Part shown: positions 53,411 to 62,053 of the stretch, piece after piece
Position numbering within the stretch: the stretch's first letter is position 1
How the letters are laid out: each line of letters opens with the position of its first letter
NCBI RefSeq assembly: GCF_003443735.1
Contig: NZ_CP031969.1
Location: 2,046,001-2,110,000, forward strand
Length of the DNA stretch: 64,000 nucleotides
Source: Streptomyces sp. CC0208
GTDB taxonomy: Bacteria; Actinomycetota; Actinomycetes; Streptomycetales; Streptomycetaceae
Direction: 5' to 3'
The notes under the pieces: model-generated
The model's database searches: none
What the model was told of the DNA's origin: nothing
Seen by the model: the letters and a program-made list of their open reading frames with translations, nothing else
Made by a program: the position numbers and the translations under genes

Positions 53411-55354
53411 ATGCAGGGTGTCGATCCGGCCTGGCTGCCGGACGGGGCGTTCCGGCCGATCGGCACCCGGCGGACCCTGATCCGCGGCTCGGGCCCGCTG
53501 GTGGACACGGTCCACGGCGAGGTGGCGGAGGCCTGCGAGCGGTTCGGCGGCAGTGTCTCGCGTGCACCGGAGCCATGCGACCTGGTGTTGGAGCTGACGG
53601 GCGACGACGGCTCCGAGGGGTTCGTGCTCGGGCGCCGTGACGGCTGTACGACCGTCACGGCGTCCGGCGCGCGCGGGTTGCTGTACGGGCTGTTCCACGT
53701 CGTACGGCTCGGGGAGGCGGCGTTTCTCGGCGAGACTCAACCTGCCGTCCATGAGCCGAAGTTGGCGCTGCGCATGCTGGACCACTGGGACAACGTGGCC
53801 GTGCACCCGGTCATGGGCCAGGTCGAGCGCGGGTACGCCGGCGGGTCGCTGTTCTGGGAGGACGGGCGGGCGCGCGGGGACCTGGACCGGGTGCGGCGGT
53901 ACGGCAGGCTGCTCGCCGCCTGCGGGATCAACGCCGTGTCCGTCAACAACGTCAACGTGCACGCGGCCGAGGCACGACTGCTGACCGAGCGGCTCGGCGA
54001 AGTGGCCGACATCGCGGGCGCGTTGCGGCCGTACGGGATTCGTGTCCATCTGTCGGTGACCTTCGCCGCCCCGATGGTGCTGGGCGGTCTGCCGACGGCC
54101 GATCCGCTCGACCCGGGGGTGTCCGCGTGGTGGGCCGAGGCGACCGCCCGGGTGTACGCGGCGGTCCCCGACTTCGGCGGCTTCGTGGTGAAGGCCGACT
54201 CCGAGGGACAGCCGGGCCCGTTCGCGTACGGGCGCACCCATGCCGACGGCGCCAACATGCTGGCCGCCGCCGTGGAGCCGTACGGCGGTACGGTCCACTG
54301 GCGGGCCTTCGTCTACGACCACCGCCAGGACTGGCGGGACCGCTCGACCGACCGGGCGCGGGCGGCGTACGACCATTTCGTGCCGCTGGACGGGGAGTTC
54401 GCCGACAACGCCGTCCTCCAGGTCAAGCACGGGCCGATGGACTTCCAGGTGCGGGAGCCGGTCTCCCCCCTGATCGGGGCGATGCCGGGCACACGGCTGG
54501 CGGTGGAGCTCCAGGCGACGCAGGAGTACACCGGGCAGCAGCGGCATGTGTGCTGGCTGGGGCCGATGTGGAGCGAGGTGCTGCGCTTCCGGATCGACGG
54601 GGAGTCCACGGTCGGCGCGTCGGCGCGCGGCGGGCTCGTGGCCGTGTCCAACGTCGGGGACGACCCGTTCTGGACCGGGCATCCGCTGGCCCAGGCGAAC
54701 CTGTACACGTTCGGGCGGCTGGCCTGGGAGCCGGGCGGCGATCCGCATCGGTTCCTCGACGAATGGATCGGGCTCACCTTCGGGAGCGCCCCTGGGCTCG
54801 CGAAGGGTCTGCGCTCGATTCTGGACGGCTCATGGCGGACGTACGAGAAGTACACCGCTCCCCTCGGGGTCGGGTTCATGGTCCAGCCGGGGCACCACTA
54901 CGGGCCGAGCGTCGACGGGTACGAGTACAGCCCGTGGGGCACCTACCACTTCGCCGACCGCGACGGTGTGGGTGTCGACCGGAGCGTGGCGAGCGGGACC
55001 GGCTACGCGGGGCAGTACGCGAAGCCCTGGGCCGAGGTGTACGAGTCCGCGGAGACCTGCCCGGACGAGCTGCTGCTGTTCTTCCACCACGTGTCCTACG
55101 GACACACGCTGCACAGCGGAAAGACGGTGATCCAGCACATCTACGACACGCACTTCGAGGGGGTGGCGGAGGTGGAGGCGGCCCAGGAGGTGTGGGCCTC
55201 GCTGGCGGACCTCGTGGACCCGGCGCGGCACACGCGGGTGACGGAGCGGTTCGAGGAGCAGCTCCGCAGTGCCCGCGAGTGGCGCGACCAGGTCAACAGC
55301 TACTTCTTCCGTAAGTCGGGGGTGCCGGACGCGCGGGGGCGGACGATCCACTGA
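53411..55354 (+). CDS. alpha-glucuronidase, GH67 family
   Basis: 647 residues from ATG 53411, 20 bp after the GH92 stop. No signal peptide, so it is intracellular. The family blocks ALRMLDHWDNVAVHPVMGQVERGYAGGS, INAVSVNNVNVHA and HVSYGHTLHSGKTVIQHIYD are clear. Likely catalytic residues are E265 (KADSEGQPGP, acid) and D344 with E372 (GPMDFQ and QEYTGQQ, base pair). GH67 enzymes remove 4-O-methyl-glucuronic acid from short aldouronic acids made by xylanases. It sits downstream of a mannosidase, but its function matches the xylan genes to the right. Confidence 0.93.
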   Translation: MQGVDPAWLPDGAFRPIGTRRTLIRGSGPLVDTVHGEVAEACERFGGSVSRAPEPCDLVLELTGDDGSEGFVLGRRDGCTTVTASGARGLLYGLFHVVRLGEAAFLGETQPAVHEPKLALRMLDHWDNVAVHPVMGQVERGYAGGSLFWEDGRARGDLDRVRRYGRLLAACGINAVSVNNVNVHAAEARLLTERLGEVADIAGALRPYGIRVHLSVTFAAPMVLGGLPTADPLDPGVSAWWAEATARVYAAVPDFGGFVVKADSEGQPGPFAYGRTHADGANMLAAAVEPYGGTVHWRAFVYDHRQDWRDRSTDRARAAYDHFVPLDGEFADNAVLQVKHGPMDFQVREPVSPLIGAMPGTRLAVELQATQEYTGQQRHVCWLGPMWSEVLRFRIDGESTVGASARGGLVAVSNVGDDPFWTGHPLAQANLYTFGRLAWEPGGDPHRFLDEWIGLTFGSAPGLAKGLRSILDGSWRTYEKYTAPLGVGFMVQPGHHYGPSVDGYEYSPWGTYHFADRDGVGVDRSVASGTGYAGQYAKPWAEVYESAETCPDELLLFFHHVSYGHTLHSGKTVIQHIYDTHFEGVAEVEAAQEVWASLADLVDPARHTRVTERFEEQLRSAREWRDQVNSYFFRKSGVPDARGRTIH

Positions 55355-55361
55355 AGACGAT

Positions 55362-57371
55362 CTACTGAAGCCGGAGGACCGCCACGCCTCTCGGGTCGAG
55401 GGCGAAGGGGGCTCCGGCCTCCGTCCGTTTGCCGGTGAGCAGGTCGGTGGCGGCGATGTGGGCCTTCAACTCGGCTGTTCTGTCGGTGTGGTTGAGGAGG
55501 AAGAGCAGGCGGGTGCCGTCGGGGGTCGTCCGGTTCGCCGTCTCCACGCCGGCGTGGCCCGCGTACGGGCCGACGAGGTCGTGGCGGTCCAGGACGCGGC
55601 GGACGACCTCGTCCACGCCCGGCTGGTCGAGGGCGGTGGCGACGTACCAGCCCTCGCCCTGCCCGTAGGCGTTGCGGGTGACGGCGGGGGTCCCCGCGTA
55701 GAAGTCGGAGCCGTAGGTGGCGACCGCCTCGGCGCCCCGGAGCCGCACGATCTCGAAGACGAGCCGTCCCTCCGAGGCCAGTTCGGGGATGGACTGGGCG
55801 AACTCCGGTCGGCGGGAGTCCCATTCGTCGATCCGGATGCCCATCAGGGGCGCGAGCGGGCCGGGGACGTCCGTGAGGAATGCCCGGTCGTGTGCGTCGA
55901 CGCGACCGGAGAGGAAGGTGGCGAGGACCGTGCCGCCACGTTCCGCCACCGCTTCGAGGCGGGTGGCGAGGTCGCCCTTGACCATGTGCAGGGCGGGGGT
56001 GAGGACCACGTCGTACGGGGTGAGGTCGGCGGTGTGCGGGACGACGTCCACGTCGGCGCCTGCCTCGCGGGCGGCCCGGTAGTAGGCGTGGACCACCTCC
56101 TGGTACTTGACCAGCCGGGACGGGCCGTCGGAGATCTCCAGGGCCCACCAGCTGTCCCAGTCGAAGAGCAGGGCCGTGCGGGCGGGGGTGCGGGCGCCGA
56201 GGGAGACGTCGCCGAGCTGCTCCAACTCCGCTCCCAGCACGGCCACTTCCCGGAACACCCGGGTGTCGTCGCGGCCCGCGTGGCCGATCACCGCTCCGTG
56301 GTACTTCTCGCAGGCTCCCCGGGAGGCGCGCAGCTGGAAGTAGAGGGCCGCGTCGGCGCCGTGGGCGATCGCCTGGAAGGTGGCCAGGCGCAACTCCCCC
56401 GGCCTGCGCAGGGGATTGACGTCACGGCAGGCCGTCGTTGACGGGGTCTGCTCCATCAGCCAGAAGGGGGCGCCGTCCTTGAGGCCGCGCATCAGGTCGT
56501 GGGCCAGGGCGGCCCAGGTCGGCGGGGCGTCCAGGGGTGGGTAGCTGTCCCAGGACGCGAAGTCGAGGTGGGGCGCCCAGCGGTGGTAGTCGAGGGGGCG
56601 AAACATGCCCATGAAGTTGGTCGTGACGGGGGTGACCGGATCACGGGCGCGGATCACCTCCTTCTCGGCGAGGAAGCAGCCGAGCAGCGCGTCGGTGGTG
56701 AAGCGGAGGTAGTCGAGCGTGATGCCCTGGAAGGCGGTGTGGTCGGGGCCCCGCCAGTGCTCGGTGAGGGCGTTGGGCGGCTCGATCTCCTCGTAGGAGG
56801 TGTAGCGGTGCGACCAGAACGTCGTCCACCAGGCGTCGTTGAGGGCGTCGAGGGTGCCGTACCGGTCCCGCAGCCAGTCCCGGAAGGCGTCGGCGCACAG
56901 GTCGCAGTAACAGGCGCCGCCGTACTCGTTGTTGACGTGCCAGGCGAGCAGCGCCGGGTGGTCCGCGTACCGTTCGGCGAGGCGTGCCGCCATCTTCGCG
57001 GCCAGTCCGCGGTACGCCGGTGAGCTGGGGCAGAAGTTGTGGCGCTGGCCGTAGCGGTGCCGGCGGCCCTCGAAGTCGGTGCGGTTGACCTCGGGGTACT
57101 TCTTCGCGAGCCAGGGCGGCAGGGCGGCCGTACCGGTGGCCAGACAGACCTGCCGGCCCTCGGCCGCCGCCCGGTCCAGGATGCGGTCGAGGACCGTGAA
57201 GTCGTAGGTGTCCTCGGCGGGTTGGGTGAGCGACCAGGAGAAGACGCCGACGGTGAGGGTGTCGATGCCGGCCCGGGTGAACAGCCGGTGGTCCGCGTCC
57301 CAGACCTCCGCCGGCCACTGCTCGGGGTTGTAGTCGCCGCCGTAGGGGATCTTGGAGCTCGACGGCCTCAT
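55362..57371 (-). CDS. beta-galactosidase, GH42 family
   Basis: 669 residues from ATG 57371, overlapping the upstream gene stop (ATGA). The N-terminus GGDYNPEQWP is the GH42 hallmark. The acid/base is E149 in HVNNEYG and the nucleophile E307 in FWLMEQTPS. Cys114, 154, 156 and 159 match the structural zinc site of the family. The trimerisation domain (about 400-600) and the C-terminal beta domain are complete. No signal peptide. It acts on imported beta-galactosides or arabinosides, which occur as side groups of plant hemicellulose. It is the last gene of the minus-strand cluster. Confidence 0.95.
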   Translation of the reverse strand: MRPSSSKIPYGGDYNPEQWPAEVWDADHRLFTRAGIDTLTVGVFSWSLTQPAEDTYDFTVLDRILDRAAAEGRQVCLATGTAALPPWLAKKYPEVNRTDFEGRRHRYGQRHNFCPSSPAYRGLAAKMAARLAERYADHPALLAWHVNNEYGGACYCDLCADAFRDWLRDRYGTLDALNDAWWTTFWSHRYTSYEEIEPPNALTEHWRGPDHTAFQGITLDYLRFTTDALLGCFLAEKEVIRARDPVTPVTTNFMGMFRPLDYHRWAPHLDFASWDSYPPLDAPPTWAALAHDLMRGLKDGAPFWLMEQTPSTTACRDVNPLRRPGELRLATFQAIAHGADAALYFQLRASRGACEKYHGAVIGHAGRDDTRVFREVAVLGAELEQLGDVSLGARTPARTALLFDWDSWWALEISDGPSRLVKYQEVVHAYYRAAREAGADVDVVPHTADLTPYDVVLTPALHMVKGDLATRLEAVAERGGTVLATFLSGRVDAHDRAFLTDVPGPLAPLMGIRIDEWDSRRPEFAQSIPELASEGRLVFEIVRLRGAEAVATYGSDFYAGTPAVTRNAYGQGEGWYVATALDQPGVDEVVRRVLDRHDLVGPYAGHAGVETANRTTPDGTRLLFLLNHTDRTAELKAHIAATDLLTGKRTEAGAPFALDPRGVAVLRLQ

Positions 57372-58150
57372 GCGGTGAAGTCCTTCTGGGTCTCGGCGAT
57401 CACCGGGCGGCTGCTGTGCAGCAGGGACAGCAGCAACGGGGCCGCGAGCAGGGCGGGCAGGGCCTCGGTCAGTACGGCGGTCCCGGCGGCCGTCAGGACG
57501 AGCAGCGAGGCGGCGCCGAGGGTGGCGCGGCCGTGCCGGAACAGGAAGTAGCCGGCGAGGCGTGCGGTGTCCCTGGCCCGGAAGGCGAACAGGGCGGTGA
57601 GGACGAGCGCGTGGGCGCCCCACAGGAGGGAGCCGACGCCGACGGCCGCGAGCAGTACGGCCCACCAGTCGGGCAGGCCGGTGGCGGTGAAGTGGGTGAG
57701 CGTGAACGCGATGACCGTGAGCCAGGCCAGCAGGGGTGTCCACAGCTTCAGCGCGGGAACGGCGTTGAGCCGCCAGCCGCGCCAGTAGGAGCGGGCCGGG
57801 TGGAGGTCGGTGAGGTCGCGGTCGCGGCGGTCGAGGGCGTACAGGGCGGCGGCCGTCGCCGGACCGAGGGGCAGCAGGCACACGGCGGCGAGCGGGAGGT
57901 TGGCCGGGGCCGGGCCCAGCAGGAGCAGAGCCGCCAGGCCCGGGGAGGTGGCGACGAGGAGCAGGGCCTCGACGGTGACCAGGGTGTGGATCAGGGCTGC
58001 GGCGCGGGAGAGGGAGCCGGTGCCGAAGGAGGGGGCGGGGGGTTCACGGTTCTCCGGCGGCTCCTGCCCCGCGGGCGGGCGGCGTGGGGTGTCATGGGTC
58101 CCGGCCCTGGTGCCACCGGCGGCCGCCCGTACTCGGCTCGTTCCGGTCAC
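57368..58150 (-). CDS. YesL-like (DUF624) membrane protein
   Basis: 260 residues from GTG 58150, overlapping the stop of the small gene before it. After a Pro/Arg-rich cytoplasmic start of about 45 residues come about five or six hydrophobic helices and a conserved charged loop (DRRDRDLTDLHPARSYWRGWRLN) typical of YesL/DUF624 proteins. These occur in clusters with LplABC-type importers and plant-polysaccharide enzymes in bacilli and Streptomyces. Their function is unproven; an accessory role in transport is suspected. Confidence 0.85.
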   Translation of the reverse strand: MTGTSRVRAAAGGTRAGTHDTPRRPPAGQEPPENREPPAPSFGTGSLSRAAALIHTLVTVEALLLVATSPGLAALLLLGPAPANLPLAAVCLLPLGPATAAALYALDRRDRDLTDLHPARSYWRGWRLNAVPALKLWTPLLAWLTVIAFTLTHFTATGLPDWWAVLLAAVGVGSLLWGAHALVLTALFAFRARDTARLAGYFLFRHGRATLGAASLLVLTAAGTAVLTEALPALLAAPLLLSLLHSSRPVIAETQKDFTA

Positions 58151-58314
58151 CGCGGCTCCCTCCCCAGCAGCCGACGTAGCGTGATCTCGTGGCGGGTCGG
58201 CGGCAGGTCCAGTGCGGCCCTGCCGTCCGCGCGTGCGATCCTCCCGGTGTTCACGCAGTGGCGCCAGGCGTCGGAGAGCGGGCCGGACGGCTCGGCGGGG
58301 ACGCGGAGGATCAC
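58147..58314 (-). pseudogene. probable GH39 beta-xylosidase remnant with large internal deletion
   Basis: 55 codons, starting at GTG 58314 that overlaps the binding-protein stop (GTGA), with AAGGAG 5 nt upstream. Residues 1-24 (VPAEPSGPLSDAWRHCVNTGR) resemble the N-terminus of GH39 beta-xylosidases, where this block is followed by about 450 residues of catalytic domain. Residues 25-55 (IARADGRAALDLPPTRHEITL) resemble the end of the same family. The middle is absent, consistent with an in-frame deletion that fused both ends. It could instead be a small gene of its own. The intact coupling to both neighbours argues for a recent loss. Confidence 0.5.
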
Positions 58315-59966
58315 CCGTTCTCCTTCTTGAACCGTTCGTGCGCCTTGTTGTGCAGGTCGACGAGTTGCTGCATGTTCTTCGCCTTCAACTCGGCGAGATA
58401 CGCGTCCCATTCGGACATCGGGCGCTTGCCGAGCACGAACTGCAGGGTGTTCTGGATGGCGTGGTCCTTGAGCGGGGTGTCCCAGAGGGTCGCCTGCTCC
58501 TGCTCGAAGGACTGCAGGGGGTGGGCCGGGTCGACGGGGAGTTCCTTGCGCTGGGACATGACGTCCTGGAACTTCTTCTCGTCCGGGCTGAAGTTGGAGG
58601 ACACCAGCTCCCAGCTGCCGCCGTAGGTGAACACGCCGTTGAAGAAGCCGTAGTCCTTCTGGAGGTCCTTCGGGGCGTCGGGGTCGGAGCCCATGAGGGA
58701 AATCCCGGGCTTCAGCGTGTACGTGCCGCCGGACTCGGTGTAAGTGACGCCCTCCACGCCCCACTTGCAGAACTTCTGGCCCTCGTCGGAGTACCAGAGC
58801 CAGTCCACGAACTGCATCATCGCGACGAAGTCGGCGCTCTTGAGGGCCTTGCTGGAGATCATGACGCCGTTCTCCAGCCGGATGCCGCTCAGCAGGATCG
58901 GTCCTGCCGGGCCGAGCGGCACCGGGACCATCTCGATCTTCGCGCCCTTGACCTGCTTGCCCAGGTTGTAGCGGTAGTTCTGCACCAGCTCCTGGGGGTT
59001 GGCGCTGATCACGTAGGACTTCTCGGCCAGCAGCTTCTGCACGGCCTGGTCGTCCTGCTGGGTGAAGCTCTCGGGGTCCAGGAGCTTCTCGGCGACGATC
59101 TTTCTCAGGAACTCGATCATCTGCCGGTAGGCGTCCTGGGCGGCCGTGAAGACGAACTTCTGGGCCTTGGTGTCGAAGCTGATGTTGTCGTACGTCCAGC
59201 CGGCCTTCACCCCGTAGGCCTGGCCGAGGTATTGGAACAACGCCCCGCAGGGGAAGGGTGTGTTGGTGCTCCAGCGGTCGCTCCAGGGGTATGTGCCGGG
59301 GTACTGCTCCTTGAGCGCCTTGAGGACGTCGTACACCTCGTCCCAGGTCGTGGGCAGGGTCAGTCCGTGCTTGTCGAGGATGTCCGTGCGGAAGGACAGC
59401 GAGTAGCCGGACTTGGGCTTCTCGTGCAGGCCGGGCAGCAGGTAGTACCTGCCGTCGGACTGGCGGATGGAGTCGAGCTCGGGCTCGAGCTTCCACTTCT
59501 TCACCTTGTCCCGGAAGTTGGGCATCAGGTGGACGTACTCGCTGACCGGGAGGATCGCGCCCGAGGACACGAAGGCGACCTCGCCGGGGTGGTACGTCTT
59601 CGGGATGATGAAGGGGGCATCGCCCGCGCCGATGAGGACACTGCGCTTCTTCTCGTAGTCGGCCAGGGGGACGTCGAGGGGTTTGATGGTGACCCCGGTG
59701 CGCCGGGTGACCTCCTTCCAGAACAGCCAGTTCTTCTTCAGGGGATAGACCGGGTTGTCGTTGTGCAGCATGGAGAAGGACAGCGCCTTGGTGGCCTTGA
59801 ACTGCTGGCCGGCCTGGTACTCCTTCATCGCTCCCTGTCGCTTCTTGGAAAGGTCCTTGGAGTCCCCTCCGTCATCGCCGCTGCCGCAGCCGGTCAGGGT
59901 GGCGAGGCCGATGAATCCCGCGGCGGCGAGGATCTGACGCCGTGACAGCTGTCCTGAGTTCTCCAC
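58311..59966 (-). CDS. oligosaccharide-binding lipoprotein (LplA-like)
   Basis: 551 residues. The signal has a twin arginine and lipobox (SRRQILAAAGFIGLATLTGC), so it is probably a Tat-exported lipoprotein. It is longer than ordinary sugar-binding proteins (about 430), matching the LplA/YtcQ group. Blocks such as LSFSMLHNDNPVYPLKKNWLFWKEVTRRTGVTI, LPTTWDEVYDVLKALK and FKYSDEG-like WLWYSDEGQKFCKWGVEGVTY near residue 395-415 are typical. LplA-type proteins bind uronate-containing or acidic oligosaccharides in several clusters. It comes third in the operon, after the two permeases. Confidence 0.9.
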   Translation of the reverse strand: MENSGQLSRRQILAAAGFIGLATLTGCGSGDDGGDSKDLSKKRQGAMKEYQAGQQFKATKALSFSMLHNDNPVYPLKKNWLFWKEVTRRTGVTIKPLDVPLADYEKKRSVLIGAGDAPFIIPKTYHPGEVAFVSSGAILPVSEYVHLMPNFRDKVKKWKLEPELDSIRQSDGRYYLLPGLHEKPKSGYSLSFRTDILDKHGLTLPTTWDEVYDVLKALKEQYPGTYPWSDRWSTNTPFPCGALFQYLGQAYGVKAGWTYDNISFDTKAQKFVFTAAQDAYRQMIEFLRKIVAEKLLDPESFTQQDDQAVQKLLAEKSYVISANPQELVQNYRYNLGKQVKGAKIEMVPVPLGPAGPILLSGIRLENGVMISSKALKSADFVAMMQFVDWLWYSDEGQKFCKWGVEGVTYTESGGTYTLKPGISLMGSDPDAPKDLQKDYGFFNGVFTYGGSWELVSSNFSPDEKKFQDVMSQRKELPVDPAHPLQSFEQEQATLWDTPLKDHAIQNTLQFVLGKRPMSEWDAYLAELKAKNMQQLVDLHNKAHERFKKENG

Positions 59967-60003
59967 GGATACTCCCTTGTTCCGTAAGCGAATTGACGGA
60001 CTG

Positions 60004-60873
60004 TCAGCCCTTGACCGCGCCGAGCATCACGCCCGAGACGAAGAAGCGCTGGACGAACGGGTACACGCAGATGATCGGCAGCGCGGTGAGCACGATCGTG
60101 ACGGCCTGGATGCTCGCGCCGACCTGGCTGAGCTCCGCGGTGCCGGCGCCCGCGTTGCCGCCGCCGGTGGCGCCCGCGATGAGGTTGCGCAGATAGACGG
60201 TGACCGGCATCAGGTCGGACTGGTCCAGGTAGAGGAACGCGCTGAACCACGAGTTCCAGAAGGACACCGTGTAGAAGAGCACCATGGTCGCGACGACCGC
60301 CTTGGACAGCGGCAGCACGACCCTGAAGAGGATGCCGTAGGTGCTCAGGCCGTCGATCTGCGCGGCCTCCTCCAGCTCGGCCGGCAGGCTCTCGAAGAAG
60401 GCCTTCATCACCAGCAGGTTGAAGACGCTGATCGCGTTGGGCAGCGCGATCGCCCAGACGCTGTTCTTCAGTCCGAGCTCGGTGACCAGGATGTAGTTGG
60501 GGATCAGACCGCCGGTGAAGAACATCGTGAACACGGCGATGCCGACCAGCACCCCGCGCCCCTTGAGGTTCTTCTTCGAGAGGACGTAGGCGTAACAGGT
60601 CGTCAGAACCATCGCCACGGCGGTGGATACGACCGTGTAGAAGACGGTGTTGCCGTAGTTCCGCCAGAACATCGAGTCCTGGAAAACGATCCGGTACGTG
60701 GTGAGGTTGAACCCCTTGGGCCACAGGGTCACTTCACCGGCCCGGATCTGCCGTTCCCCGCTGAAGGACCGCGCGACGATGTTGGCGAACGGGTACAGGG
60801 TCACCAGCACGACGAGGGTGAGGACCACCCCGTTGACGCCCTGGAAAACCCGGTAGGAACGGCTCGGCCTCAC
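60004..60873 (-). CDS. ABC transporter permease (YtcP/LplC-like)
   Basis: 289 residues from GTG 60873, overlapping the first permease stop (GTGA). Six helices start at VNGVVLTLVVLVTLYPFANIVARSFS, the LplC/YtcP-type start. The EAA loop is ELEEAAQIDGLSTYGILFRVVLPLSKAVVATM. It forms a channel with the LplB-like permease for the LplA-like binding protein. No ATPase gene is adjacent. Confidence 0.92.
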   Translation of the reverse strand: MRPSRSYRVFQGVNGVVLTLVVLVTLYPFANIVARSFSGERQIRAGEVTLWPKGFNLTTYRIVFQDSMFWRNYGNTVFYTVVSTAVAMVLTTCYAYVLSKKNLKGRGVLVGIAVFTMFFTGGLIPNYILVTELGLKNSVWAIALPNAISVFNLLVMKAFFESLPAELEEAAQIDGLSTYGILFRVVLPLSKAVVATMVLFYTVSFWNSWFSAFLYLDQSDLMPVTVYLRNLIAGATGGGNAGAGTAELSQVGASIQAVTIVLTALPIICVYPFVQRFFVSGVMLGAVKG

Positions 60874-61850
60874 CACAGGCTGGTCCCCACTGTGCGGCGC
60901 GAGAGCGTGTTGGCGGTCGTGATCAGGACCAGGCCGATGACCGCCTCGAACAGGCCGATCGCGGCCGCGTAACTGAAGCTGTTGGACTCGACACCGGCGC
61001 GGTAGACGTAGGTCGAGATCACGTCGGCGGTCGGGTAGGTCAGCGGGTTGTAAAGCAGCAGGACCTTCTCGAATCCGACCGCCATGAACGTGCCGACGTT
61101 GAGGATCAGCAGTGTGACCATGGTGGGGCGGATGCCGGGCAGGGTGACGTGCCAGGTCTGCCGCCAGCGGCCCGCGCCGTCGATGCGCGCGGCCTCGTAC
61201 AGGTCCTCGTCGATGGTGGTGAGCGCGGCGAGGTAGAGGATCGTGCCCCAGCCGGCGGTCTGCCAGATCTCCGAGCCGACGTAGATCGTGCGGAACCAGC
61301 CGGGTTCCTGGATGAACCGGATCTCGCCGTGGCCGAACCAGCCGAGGGCGTGGTTGACCGGCCCGTCGGTGGCGAGCATCTGCATCGTGAGGCCCGCGAC
61401 GATCACGATCGACAGGAAGTGCGGGAGGTACGAGACCGACTGCACGAACCGCTTCAGGGAGCGCCGGCGCACCTCGTTGAGGAGGAGGGCGAGGACGATC
61501 GGGATCGGGAAGCAGAACACCAGCGTGAGCCCGCCTAGCCACAGGGTGTTGCGGAACACCTGCCAGAAGGTCGGGTCGCTGAGGAACATGCGCACATAGC
61601 GCAGGCCCACCCAGTCCTCGCCGAACATCGAGCCGCCGGGCTCGAAGCGCCGGAACGCGATCACGTTGCCGATCATCGGCAGATAGCGGAACACCAGGAA
61701 GAACAACAGCGGCAGGACCGCCAGGGAGTAGAGCTGCCAGTCACGGCGCAGGGCCCGGCGCCACGTGCCGCGCGGCGCGGGGCGGGAGACGGCGCCGGGC
61801 AGGTCTTCGACGCTGGATGGTGGAGAGGCCGACTTGACGGATGTGCTCAT
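60870..61850 (-). CDS. ABC transporter permease (LplB-like)
   Basis: 326 residues from ATG 61850 (GAGAGGA upstream). A cytoplasmic N-terminus of about 40 residues precedes RDWQLYSLAVLPLLFFLVFRYLPMIGNVIAFRRF, the signature of LplB/YteP permeases. The EAA loop is DLYEAARIDGAGRWRQTWHVTLPGIRPTM. It is the first gene of the minus-strand operon, divergent from the acetyl-xylan esterase across 203 bp with two palindromic operator candidates. Confidence 0.93.
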   Translation of the reverse strand: MSTSVKSASPPSSVEDLPGAVSRPAPRGTWRRALRRDWQLYSLAVLPLLFFLVFRYLPMIGNVIAFRRFEPGGSMFGEDWVGLRYVRMFLSDPTFWQVFRNTLWLGGLTLVFCFPIPIVLALLLNEVRRRSLKRFVQSVSYLPHFLSIVIVAGLTMQMLATDGPVNHALGWFGHGEIRFIQEPGWFRTIYVGSEIWQTAGWGTILYLAALTTIDEDLYEAARIDGAGRWRQTWHVTLPGIRPTMVTLLILNVGTFMAVGFEKVLLLYNPLTYPTADVISTYVYRAGVESNSFSYAAAIGLFEAVIGLVLITTANTLSRRTVGTSLW

Positions 61851-61880
61851 GCTCGGTCCTCTCAGACGGAGACATGGAAC

Positions 61881-61906
61881 CGAAACTTTCGAGCTCTTAC
61901 CGGTAA
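61881..61906. promoter_or_regulatory. LacI-type operator pair in the importer/esterase divergent region
   Basis: CGAAACTTTCG (61881-61891) is a perfect 11-bp palindrome of the type bound by LacI-family sugar regulators. TTACCGGTAA (61897-61906) is a second perfect palindrome 5 bp away and resembles TTAACCGGTAA at 28491. Both lie 30-56 bp upstream of the LplB-like gene. Confidence 0.6.
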
Positions 61907-62053
61907 CTGCGCGGCAACTTAGAGGGACGAAGAAAGCGCTGTCAATGGGGCGGACAGGAGATACGTGGGGCGGGAGTGGGGTAGAACCGGGAGGCCACAC
62001 CCCTTGACTCTCCGCAAGTTTCACTACTTGGACCGACTCATGCGAGGTGCCCT

